The position numbers and the translations under genes are program-made. Shown here piece by piece: positions 1-6,329 of a stretch of 10,569 nt of DNA. A model generated the notes under the pieces. It worked only from the letters and a program-made list of their open reading frames with translations, made no database searches and had not been told where the DNA came from. Source of the stretch: CAYVKM01 sp964452045. GTDB taxonomy: Bacteria; Calditrichota; Calditrichia; RBG-13-44-9. The DNA is taken from the NCBI GenBank assembly GCA_964452045.1, contig CAYVKM010000110.1, positions 1 to 10,569 on the forward strand, written 5' to 3'. How positions within the stretch are numbered: the first letter of the stretch is position 1; every line of letters starts with the position of its first letter.

Positions 1-2
1 GC

Positions 3-212
3 AAAAGTGTATTGGTTAACCTGATCGTTTATGACTTAACCGGAAAGGAGGTGATACGATTAATCGAAAACCGGAAAGTTTATCCGGGTGAGTATCAGGT
101 CACCTGGAATGGCAGTGACCAAACCGGAAAGGAGGTGAGCAGCGGCATTTATATTTATGTTTTAACGGCAGGGAAGTATAAACAGGCAAGGAAGATGGTA
201 GTTTTAAAGTAA
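3..212 (+). CDS. C-terminal end of a secreted protein with FlgD-like / T9SS type A sorting-like domain (5' partial)
   Basis: Only the last ~69 codons are present; the reading frame is open to the left edge, so the TTG at 12 is not a credible start. The visible pattern is VYDLTGKEV, then a YPGEYQVTWNG strand, then a SGIYIYVL strand, ending KMVVLK and a TAA stop. This is the classic layout of the FlgD Ig-like fold and of the type A C-terminal sorting domain, which in Bacteroidota and relatives directs proteins through the type IX secretion system to the cell surface. The N-terminal, functional part of the protein lies outside the window, so its activity is unknown. The next gene starts 163 bases downstream and is probably a separate transcription unit. 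Domain class is seen in the sequence; actual T9SS export is inference. Confidence 0.8.
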   Translation, partial: KSVLVNLIVYDLTGKEVIRLIENRKVYPGEYQVTWNGSDQTGKEVSSGIYIYVLTAGKYKQARKMVVLK

Positions 213-375
213 TAGAACATCAGTTTTTAACAATCCCGATTTTAAATCTCTTCATTTCATCCATTCATAAAAAATGCGTTAATCTGCATTCCATTTCCAA
301 TCCACTTGATTTTATTTAAGTTGATTGTTACTTTCTTGCTGTTCGCCAAAACACACGCACAAAAACATTTTGAGC

Positions 376-1137
376 ATGAAAACCGAAACTTACCAGCATC
401 TGCAAAAAATCGTGAAAACCAGAAAAGCCGGATTTGTACTGCTGCTGGATCCGGATAAACTGCCGGCAGAAAAAATATCCGATACCCTTCTGCAGGCCCG
501 GGACAACGGAGTGGATTGTATTTTTGTGGGCGGTACCTTCCTGCTGAGCCAGAATTTCGATCAGTTTGTCAAACATGTGAAACAGGCGGCAGATTTCCTG
601 CCGGTGATCCTTTTCCCGGGCAGCGTCTTTCAGGTATCGTCCCACGCCGACGCCATTCTCTACCTTTCAGTAATCAGCGGGCGGAATCCGGCTTACCTTA
701 TCGATAACCAGGTGCTGGCCGCACCGGTGGTCTGGCAAAGCGGCATCGAAGCGATTTCCTGTGCCTATCTGCTGGTGGAATCCGGCCAGATGACCAGCGC
801 CGAATTTATGAGTAATTCCCGTCCCCTCCCCCGCAACAAACCGGACCTGGCCCTGGCCCATGCCCTGGCTGCCCAGTACCTGGGTTTCAAGCTGGTCTAT
901 TTAGAGGGCGGCAGCGGTGCCCAGTTTTCTGTTCCGGAGGAGATGATTACCGCAGTGAGCAGGGCAATCTCCATCCCGGTGGTGGTGGGTGGCGGCATCC
1001 GCACCCCGGAAAAGGCGGAAAATGCAGTAAAGGCCGGCGCTTCATTCGTAGTAATAGGCAACCACTTTGAGGAACAGGACAATATGTCCCGCCTGCAGGA
1101 ATTTTCCGATGCAATTCATGGAAGTATAAAACCATAA
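376..1137 (+). CDS. Geranylgeranylglyceryl phosphate synthase family prenyltransferase (GGGPS/PcrB)
   Basis: This family joins a polyprenyl diphosphate to sn-glycerol-1-phosphate by an ether bond, the first committed step of archaeal-type lipids; bacterial members are known in Bacteroidota and Firmicutes. From the ATG at 376 the protein is 253 residues of TIM-barrel type. Visible family motifs are LLDPDK (residues 23-28, metal/diphosphate site), FVGGT (50-54), ADAILYLSVISGRNP (91-105), YLEGGSG (175-181), and VVVGGGIRTPEKA (202-214) with IGNHFE (227-232) for phosphate binding, so the active-site elements look complete. An in-frame TTG at 325 would add 17 residues, but they have no family counterpart and the ATG puts LLDPDK at its usual distance from the N-terminus. 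No strong ribosome binding site precedes the ATG. Its stop lies 16 bases before gmhA, suggesting cotranscription. Prenyl chain length and product cannot be read from the sequence. Confidence 0.9.
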   Translation: MKTETYQHLQKIVKTRKAGFVLLLDPDKLPAEKISDTLLQARDNGVDCIFVGGTFLLSQNFDQFVKHVKQAADFLPVILFPGSVFQVSSHADAILYLSVISGRNPAYLIDNQVLAAPVVWQSGIEAISCAYLLVESGQMTSAEFMSNSRPLPRNKPDLALAHALAAQYLGFKLVYLEGGSGAQFSVPEEMITAVSRAISIPVVVGGGIRTPEKAENAVKAGASFVVIGNHFEEQDNMSRLQEFSDAIHGSIKP

Positions 1138-1144
1138 AATTTGT

Positions 1145-1150
1145 GAGGGA
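1145..1150 (+). promoter_or_regulatory. Ribosome binding site of gmhA
   Basis: GAGGGA lies 3 bases before the ATG at 1154, within the 16-base gap after the GGGPS stop codon. It supports this start and translational coupling with the upstream gene. The spacing is short. Confidence 0.5.
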
Positions 1151-1153
1151 TAA

Positions 1154-1741
1154 ATGGCCATCGACTGGCAAAAAAATGTTGAGAAAACCATTCTGGAAAA
1201 TATAGAAGTTCAAAAGAAACTGCTGGAAAAAACCAGCGATCCGATTATCCGGGCTGCCAAACAGATCGGAATAACCATTCGGAAGGGTGGGAAAATTCTG
1301 CTCTGCGGTAACGGTGGCAGCGCTGCCGATGCCCAGCATATTGCCGCGGAACTGGTGGTCCGGCTCACCAGTAAGAACAGCCGTCCTGCCATTGCCGCCC
1401 AGGCACTTACCGTGGACACCTCCATCCTCACCGCTGCTTCCAACGATTTCGGTTTCGAATATATCTTTTCCCGGCAAATTGAGGCGCTGGGCAGCCGGGA
1501 CGATACCCTGATCGCCATCAGTACCAGCGGTAATTCAGAAAACGTGATTGAAGCAGTAAACATGGCCCACGAAAAGGGACTTTACGTGATTGGTCTGCTG
1601 GGAGGAAACGGCGGAAAACTGGAGAAACTGGTGGACCTGCCGGTCATCGTACCTTCTGCCGAAACCGCCCGGATCCAGGAAGCCCATGCGCTGATCGGGC
1701 ATATTCTGTGCGATCTGGCCGAACAGGACCTTTTTTCCTGA
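1154..1741 (+). CDS. gmhA: Sedoheptulose-7-phosphate isomerase (phosphoheptose isomerase)
   Basis: GmhA converts sedoheptulose 7-phosphate to D-glycero-D-manno-heptose 7-phosphate in the cytoplasm, the entry step to ADP- or GDP-heptose used in LPS core or S-layer glycans. The 195-residue length matches the family. It is a single SIS domain: CGNGGSAADAQHIAAEL (51-67) is the sugar-phosphate loop, ISTSGNSENV (122-131) the second phosphate-binding loop. The zinc ligands known from E. coli GmhA (H61, E65, Q172, H180) line up with H62, E66, Q175 and H183 here, with RIQEAHALIGH intact, so the enzyme should be active. It sits 16 bases after the GGGPS gene and 80 bases before a polysaccharide flippase, in keeping with an envelope-glycan role. 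The kinase/phosphatase/nucleotidyltransferase partners (hldE, gmhB) are not in the window. Confidence 0.95.
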   Translation: MAIDWQKNVEKTILENIEVQKKLLEKTSDPIIRAAKQIGITIRKGGKILLCGNGGSAADAQHIAAELVVRLTSKNSRPAIAAQALTVDTSILTAASNDFGFEYIFSRQIEALGSRDDTLIAISTSGNSENVIEAVNMAHEKGLYVIGLLGGNGGKLEKLVDLPVIVPSAETARIQEAHALIGHILCDLAEQDLFS

Positions 1742-1821
1742 TCGGGTAAACTGACCCAAATGGTGTAGGATATTCTAATTAGTCTTTACCCACCACCCAG
1801 GAGAACCGATCCGATAAACCT

Positions 1822-3252
1822 ATGAACACCGGTAAACGCATCGTTAAAAACAGTCTTGTCCTCTACCTGAGCCACCTGCTCAGTAAACTCATTAACCTGG
1901 CTCTGGTTATCATACTCACCCGGATGCTGGGCACGGACGGATTCGGTATTTACAATTTTGCCTTCGCCTTTGTTATTTTGTTTATGGTGCTGGGAAATAT
2001 GGGGCTCAATTCCCTGCTTACCCGGGATATCGCCCGCAGCAAAGCCGAGATCAACCGGTACCTGGGCAGTTCCATCCCCCTGATTATTTATCTATCCGTA
2101 TTTATAATTCTGCTGATCAACGGCATCACCCAGATCACCCACTGGACCGTTCTGCAGAAAATGGCCATTGGGATTTTCAGTTTTTACCTGGTATTCGATA
2201 GTCTGAGCCGTCATTTTATTGCTGTCTTCCGCGCTTTTGAGAAAATGGAGTATGAGGCCATCACCAATTTTACTGAACGGCTGATCATGCTGGCGGTTAC
2301 CGTGGTTATGTGGACAACCCAACACGGACTGATCCCACTACTTATGAGCTATGTGGTTATCCAGATGCTGAAAGCGTTGATCGCTTTTCTGTTCATGCGC
2401 CGGTTTTTTCAGAAGATCGAGTGGCACTGGGCACATCCTCAAACCTTTACCCTGCTCAAGGCGGCTTATCCCTTTGCCCTGATGGCCATTTTCGGAACCA
2501 TCTCAGGCCGCATCGACACTATTATGCTGAAGATCTTTCATACCGATCAGATGGTAGGTTTATATAATGCTGCCCACAAGCTGGTCGAGAGCCTGCAGTT
2601 TATTCCGGAAAATTTTGTCATGGCCCTGTTCCCGGCCTTTTCGGTTCTCTATTTCAGTGAGAAGCAAAAATTTAACTCTACTTTTAGCCGGGCTTTCCAG
2701 TTTATTACCATTCTGGCATTTCCCATTGCCACCGGACTGTACTTGCTGGCACCCCAGATTATTCATTTGCTTTTTGAACCGGAATTTTCCCGGGCGGCGG
2801 TGGCTTTGCGCTGGCTGGGAATCGCCCTGGGAATCATCTTTTTTAAGTTCCTGTTTTCTACCAGTCTTAATGCAATTGGTAAACAGCATCTGGTGGCAGC
2901 GATCACCGGTGTCTCCATGTTGGTCAACGTGGTGCTGAACTATATTTTAATTCCCAAATATGATTTGTTAGGAGCAAGTTTGGCCACTATCGCTTCAGAA
3001 TTTTCAGCGGTGATGCTGGTCATGTTCACTGCTCTAAAAATGGCAGAAATGCGCCTGCCTTTAGGTATTATTTCCAAAGCGATCGCTGCTTCCGCTGGCA
3101 TGGGCTTCTTCCTGGTTTTCTTTCATACCTGGAATGTGATTATGTTGGCATTGGCAGGCAGTATCGTTTATTTCGTTCTCATCTTTGTATTGCGCGGGAT
3201 TACCTTTGGGGAGATAAAGTCATTTGTCCGCCAGTATCGGAAAAACTGGTAG
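1822..3252 (+). CDS. Wzx-like polysaccharide flippase (MOP/PST superfamily, oligosaccharide translocase)
   Basis: This 476-residue integral membrane protein belongs to the polysaccharide transport branch of the MOP superfamily, which flips undecaprenyl-linked oligosaccharides across the inner membrane. The N-terminus (KNSLVLYLSHLLSKLINL, then IILTRMLGTDGFGIYNFA near residues 31-48) is the family hallmark, and hydrophobic stretches recur through the whole length, consistent with 12-14 helices. A second-half repeat is visible: a GRIDTIML motif near 233-240, the position where the C-terminal half of these transporters begins, followed by QMVGLYNAAHKLVE. A ribosome-binding-like GGAG at 1800 is 18 bases before the ATG, so translation signals are weak. 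It follows gmhA and precedes two glycosyltransferases, a normal setting for O-antigen, capsule or exopolysaccharide export. The glycan cannot be identified from the sequence. Confidence 0.9.
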   Translation: MNTGKRIVKNSLVLYLSHLLSKLINLALVIILTRMLGTDGFGIYNFAFAFVILFMVLGNMGLNSLLTRDIARSKAEINRYLGSSIPLIIYLSVFIILLINGITQITHWTVLQKMAIGIFSFYLVFDSLSRHFIAVFRAFEKMEYEAITNFTERLIMLAVTVVMWTTQHGLIPLLMSYVVIQMLKALIAFLFMRRFFQKIEWHWAHPQTFTLLKAAYPFALMAIFGTISGRIDTIMLKIFHTDQMVGLYNAAHKLVESLQFIPENFVMALFPAFSVLYFSEKQKFNSTFSRAFQFITILAFPIATGLYLLAPQIIHLLFEPEFSRAAVALRWLGIALGIIFFKFLFSTSLNAIGKQHLVAAITGVSMLVNVVLNYILIPKYDLLGASLATIASEFSAVMLVMFTALKMAEMRLPLGIISKAIAASAGMGFFLVFFHTWNVIMLALAGSIVYFVLIFVLRGITFGEIKSFVRQYRKNW

Positions 3253-3385
3253 TTTTATGGAAATTTGAGCAAATGATATAGGTTTTATCCGGCAATTTAA
3301 TACAGAGTAAATTCTTGACTTTTTGATCAATGAATCCCCGACGGCCAAAATTTTATGATTACACTTTTTTGTCCGATAAATTATC

Positions 3386-3391
3386 TATAAT
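3386..3391 (+). promoter_or_regulatory. Possible -10 element (TATAAT) upstream of the first glycosyltransferase
   Basis: A perfect TATAAT occurs in the 227-base gap between the flippase and the glycosyltransferase, about 90 bases before the ATG at 3480. I see no convincing -35 hexamer 16-18 bases upstream. If used, the 5' leader would contain the heptamer repeat at 3410-3444. In an AT-rich spacer a chance match is quite possible. Confidence 0.25.
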
Positions 3392-3409
3392 GAATATGAC
3401 TAAAGTTCA

Positions 3410-3444
3410 CTTTTTCCTTTTACCTTCTTACTTTTTACTTGTTA
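3410..3444 (+). repeat. Imperfect tandem heptamer, five units of CTTNTTM type
   Basis: Five consecutive 7-base units can be read: CTTTTTC (3410), CTTTTAC (3417), CTTCTTA (3424), CTTTTTA (3431), CTTGTTA (3438); a degenerate TTCTTTT follows at 3445. Each unit starts with CTT. The tract is almost purely pyrimidine on the + strand and ends 35 bases before the glycosyltransferase start codon. Function is unknown; it could be a slippage-prone microsatellite or just low-complexity spacer. Confidence 0.5.
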
Positions 3445-3479
3445 TTCTTTTTTAACCTCTGATGGGATTCTGCTAAATA

Positions 3480-4628
3480 ATGGAAGCCACTAAAAAAATC
3501 TTGATGATCTCCTATACCTCGTTCATCCAAAAATTCTACCAGACCCTGCCCCACCAGATTGCCCGGCAAAGTGGTTGGGAGGTGACCGTGCTGGTTCCTC
3601 CTTATTGGAAAGAACTCTGGAGCGGCGGTAAAAAATACCTGGAAAAATCTGAAGATGAGCTGTTTGACCTGGTTACCGGAAACATCCTGTTTGCCGGCAA
3701 TTTGCATCTGGCCGTCTTTCAGTCTCAATTGAAAAGGCTGCTCAAAAAAATCCGGCCGGATATCATCGATCTGGAAGATGAGCCCTTTAATCTGGGAAGT
3801 TTTCAGACCGTCTTTTACCGGAACCGCTATTCCCCACAGAGCAAAGTGATTTTGCATGCTTCCCAGCATCAGTACAAAAATTATCCCGTCCCGTTCAATT
3901 TTATTGAAAAATATGTGCTAAAACAAACCGATGCCATTCTGGCCAGAAACGAAATGGCCATGGAAGTGCTGCGGAAAAAGGGTTACCGCGGTATCCTCAA
4001 AAAGATAACTCATGGGGTAAATACCGATGCCTTCCGGCCACGGGATTTGCCCGAACTATGCGGACAGATAAATCCGGAAAACAAACCGCTGGTGGGATAT
4101 GTAGGTGCGTTGGAGATCCATAAAGGTTTGCATCACCTGATCCGGGCGGCAGAAGGTCTTCATTGTAAATTGCTCTTTGTAGGAGATGGCAGTTATAAAA
4201 AAGAATTAGAGGATCTGGTCTATCAAAGCCGGGTGGATGCACAGTTTGTTCCATCGGCTACACATGAAGAAGTTGCTCAGTTTATGAATTGCATGGATAT
4301 TTTTGTGCTTCCCTCGCTTACCATGCCCAACTGGGTAGAAAAGTTCGGACGGGTTCTGATCGAAGCCATGTCCAGCGGGATCGCGGTACTCGGGTCCAGC
4401 TCGGGCGAAATCCCCGAGGTAATTGGTGATACCGGTTTGGTTTTCGAAGAGGGAAACATAGCAGACCTGCAGAAAAAATTGAATTATCTTATCCTGAACA
4501 AAAAAAAGCGGAATGAAATGGGGTGGAAAGGGCGAAAGCGGGTTCAGGTGAACTATTCCTGGAAACATATCGCGGGGGAGACGATCCTGGCCTATCAGGA
4601 AGTGTTGGATAAAAAAATCGTCATCTGA
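3480..4628 (+). CDS. Glycosyltransferase, GT4-like (GT-B fold), first of a pair
   Basis: A 382-residue cytoplasmic or membrane-associated sugar transferase that would add a sugar from a nucleotide donor to a lipid-linked glycan. The N-terminal acceptor half starts KILMISYTSFIQKFYQTLP and contains IRPDIIDLEDEPF. The linker carries HGVNTDAFRPRD, typical for GT4 enzymes, followed by the donor-binding Rossmann half (VGYVGALEIHKGLHHLI, LLFVGDGSYKKEL). The catalytic EX7E motif is present as E287 and E295 in WVEKFGRVLIEAMSSG, followed by a GEIPEVIGDTGLVFEEGN donor loop. The length is normal and the motifs are intact. Start: the ATG at 3480 gives a standard N-terminus; the nearest ribosome-binding-like bases (GGGA at 3464) are 12 bases upstream, so initiation is weakly marked. 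It is 25 bases from the next glycosyltransferase, likely the same transcript. Donor sugar and linkage are unknown. Confidence 0.88.
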   Translation: MEATKKILMISYTSFIQKFYQTLPHQIARQSGWEVTVLVPPYWKELWSGGKKYLEKSEDELFDLVTGNILFAGNLHLAVFQSQLKRLLKKIRPDIIDLEDEPFNLGSFQTVFYRNRYSPQSKVILHASQHQYKNYPVPFNFIEKYVLKQTDAILARNEMAMEVLRKKGYRGILKKITHGVNTDAFRPRDLPELCGQINPENKPLVGYVGALEIHKGLHHLIRAAEGLHCKLLFVGDGSYKKELEDLVYQSRVDAQFVPSATHEEVAQFMNCMDIFVLPSLTMPNWVEKFGRVLIEAMSSGIAVLGSSSGEIPEVIGDTGLVFEEGNIADLQKKLNYLILNKKKRNEMGWKGRKRVQVNYSWKHIAGETILAYQEVLDKKIVI

Positions 4629-4653
4629 AAGGGATATAATCTTAAATTAAAAT

Positions 4654-5769
4654 ATGCCGCACAAAATTTACATCAACGGTCGTTTCCTGACTCAGCCAAT
4701 AACCGGGGTTCAGCGATACGGACACGAAATCGTTTCCGCTTTTGATCAGTTATTGGTCAATGGTAAAATCGATCCGCAGAAATATCAGATCATTTTGTTA
4801 ACTGCTTCTAAAAATTTACTTTTCAATCCGGCTTATCAAAAAATTGAAAAAAGAACAATCGGTAGATTCGGCGGGCATCTCTGGGAACAACTGGAATTGC
4901 CCAAATATTGCGCAGACGGGCTGCTGTTCTGTCCGGGCAATACTGCTCCAATTTCCTCCCTTAATTCGGAGCAAAAGGTTGTAGTCACAATTCATGATTT
5001 ATCCTACCAGTATTTTCCCGAAGCCTACAGCCTGCCCTTTAGAATGTGGTATCATTTTGTGATCCCAAAAATTTTTGCCCGGGCTGATGCAGTAATTACC
5101 GTATCTAACTCTGAGAAGTCCTCTCTGATAAAACTTTTTCCGGAGGCCCAGCACAAAATTTTCTCAGTACAGAATGGAGGACTGCCAACAAAATTTTTAA
5201 ACAAAGCGTCTAACAGTTATGCCGGAATCGAAAAAAAATCAATTTTGTATGTGGGGGCATTAAACCGGCGGAAAAATATTGAGGGAGTATTGAAGGCCTT
5301 TGAACTGGTCTATCAGAAAAAAGATTTACAATTAACAATCGCCGGCGCTTCCGGAAAAAGCTTCCAAAAATTTTACCAAAAAGAATCCAGCCGGTGCAGA
5401 GATAAAATAAAATTTCTGGGACAGATAAACGATCCGGACGAACTGGTTGCACTCTATCAAAAGAGTCTGTGTCTGCTTTTCCCTTCATTTTACGAAGCGT
5501 CCCCCCTGCCCCCCATCGAAGCCATGGCCTGCGGTTGTCCGGTCATCGCCTCAAACATTCCCTCCCTCCGGGAACGTTGTAATGATGCGGCTTTATATTG
5601 CGATCCCTATGATGTTCATACAATTGCCGAGGCTATTCTAACTTTAGTTGAAAATTCTACCCTGCATAAAGAATTGATCGAAAAAGGCTATCAACAGGCA
5701 GCAAAATATAACTGGCAAAACTGCGTCGGAGAAACTTTCCGTATTATTGAAAATGTATTTAGAATTTAA
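4654..5769 (+). CDS. Glycosyltransferase, GT4-like (GT-B fold), second of a pair
   Basis: A 371-residue enzyme with the start KIYINGRFLTQPITGVQRYGHEI, typical of the GT4 subgroup that includes mannosyl- and rhamnosyltransferases of O-antigen clusters. Other visible blocks are VVTIHDLSYQYFPEAY and ADAVITVSNSEKSSL in the N-terminal half, then ILYVGALNRRKNIEGVLKAF and a KIKFLGQI segment in the donor half. The EX7E motif is E281 and E289, but the usual Gly-Phe-Gly after the first Glu is Ala-Ser-Pro (EASPLPPIEAMACG). It follows the first glycosyltransferase after 25 bases and ends the + strand block; the next gene is convergent. Two C6 runs fall inside the codons of the EX7E motif (5501-5514). Sugar specificity cannot be inferred. 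Confidence 0.88.
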   Translation: MPHKIYINGRFLTQPITGVQRYGHEIVSAFDQLLVNGKIDPQKYQIILLTASKNLLFNPAYQKIEKRTIGRFGGHLWEQLELPKYCADGLLFCPGNTAPISSLNSEQKVVVTIHDLSYQYFPEAYSLPFRMWYHFVIPKIFARADAVITVSNSEKSSLIKLFPEAQHKIFSVQNGGLPTKFLNKASNSYAGIEKKSILYVGALNRRKNIEGVLKAFELVYQKKDLQLTIAGASGKSFQKFYQKESSRCRDKIKFLGQINDPDELVALYQKSLCLLFPSFYEASPLPPIEAMACGCPVIASNIPSLRERCNDAALYCDPYDVHTIAEAILTLVENSTLHKELIEKGYQQAAKYNWQNCVGETFRIIENVFRI

Positions 5770-5778
5770 TTTTCTATG

Positions 5779-5804
5779 GTAATACCGGCACTTTCCGGGA
5801 TTAC
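5779..5804. terminator. Stem-loop between convergent genes, possible bidirectional terminator
   Basis: Left arm GTAATACCGG (5779-5788), loop CACTTT, right arm CCGGGATTAC (5795-5804): nine of ten positions pair. It sits in the 31-base gap between the + strand glycosyltransferase stop (5769) and the minus-strand stop, and its right arm includes the minus-strand TAA stop codon (5801-5803). No U-rich tail follows in either direction, so intrinsic termination is uncertain. Confidence 0.4.
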
Positions 5805-6250
5805 TCCATTTCACCCGATTCCTGATTGGTGCTGTCCTTGACCCATGTCTTAATAATCTGAATATCGGCCTGAGTTAATTTTGCATGGGTATGTATCATC
5901 AGATAACGAAATGGAGGCATATCACCTTTTTCAATTTCCTCCGGGATTTCTTCTATTAACTTTTCTTTTTTCTTTGCGTCATAACTTTCCCATTCGGAAA
6001 AATTCATATGTTCTCTCCCGTCATTCACATCCCCAATTACCAGCCAGGAAACCGGTGCCACATGACTATACCAGGGCCAGGTGGTCTGATTTGAGTGACA
6101 GTCGTAACAGGATCGCTGAATAATTGCATTAACCTTTTCCGGCATCTGTATCTCCCCGGTTACCGTAGGATTGGTACGCCCATACGGAATAAACTGAATA
6201 ATAATGAAAATAAATACTACAATCAGTATGGTTAATTTGAGTTTACCCAT
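5801..6250 (-). CDS. Small membrane-anchored haem-binding (Haem-bd domain) protein, one CXXCH
   Basis: A 149-residue protein with an N-terminal hydrophobic segment (residues ~5-22, LTILIVVFIFIIIQFIP) that should anchor or export it, placing the rest in the periplasm. The motif CYDCHS at 48-53 is a c-type haem attachment site (C48, C51, H52), followed by TTWPWYSHVAPVSWLV (56-71). This order is the signature of the Haem-bd family found in Bacteroidota and relatives. M111 in GDMPPF is a candidate distal haem ligand by comparison with small monohaem cytochromes. A GAGGTGG ribosome binding site (bases 6260-6266) lies 9 bases before the ATG, supporting the start. It follows, on the same strand and after 79 bases, the protease-like gene. 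Its redox partner and role are unknown. Confidence 0.85.
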   Translation of the reverse strand: MGKLKLTILIVVFIFIIIQFIPYGRTNPTVTGEIQMPEKVNAIIQRSCYDCHSNQTTWPWYSHVAPVSWLVIGDVNDGREHMNFSEWESYDAKKKEKLIEEIPEEIEKGDMPPFRYLMIHTHAKLTQADIQIIKTWVKDSTNQESGEME

Positions 6251-6259
6251 AATTCTGTT

Positions 6260-6266
6260 CCACCTC
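6260..6266 (-). promoter_or_regulatory. Ribosome binding site of the haem-binding protein gene
   Basis: GAGGTGG read on the minus strand, 9 bases upstream of the ATG at 6250. It is one of the strongest Shine-Dalgarno matches in the window. Confidence 0.6.
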
Positions 6267-6329
6267 TATTTTATTGTGTGCAAGGTCCGTCTGAATTCTC
6301 ACGGCAAAATTTTTTCATTCCGATACGCG

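Noticed and set aside
273..290. AATGC/GCATT inverted repeat ahead of the GGGPS gene
   Set aside because: Five-base arms around an 8-base loop in AT-rich spacer are expected by chance, and there is no neighbouring promoter-like arrangement I trust.
325..375. TTG start extending the GGGPS gene by 17 codons
   Set aside because: The extension (starting LLSCCSPKH) has no counterpart in the family, and the ATG at 376 gives the normal N-terminal spacing to the DPDK motif.
947..1477. Minus-strand open frame (176 codons) over GGGPS and gmhA
   Set aside because: It spans two genes with clear family motifs on the + strand and contains no domain of its own.
1744..1757. GGGT-loop-ACCC stem after gmhA as a terminator
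   Set aside because: Only four base pairs and no U-tract; too weak to call.
3314..3330. TTGACT near a TTGATCAA palindrome as a promoter or operator in the flippase-glycosyltransferase gap
   Set aside because: No -10 element sits at an acceptable distance from TTGACT, and an 8-base palindrome alone is not enough.
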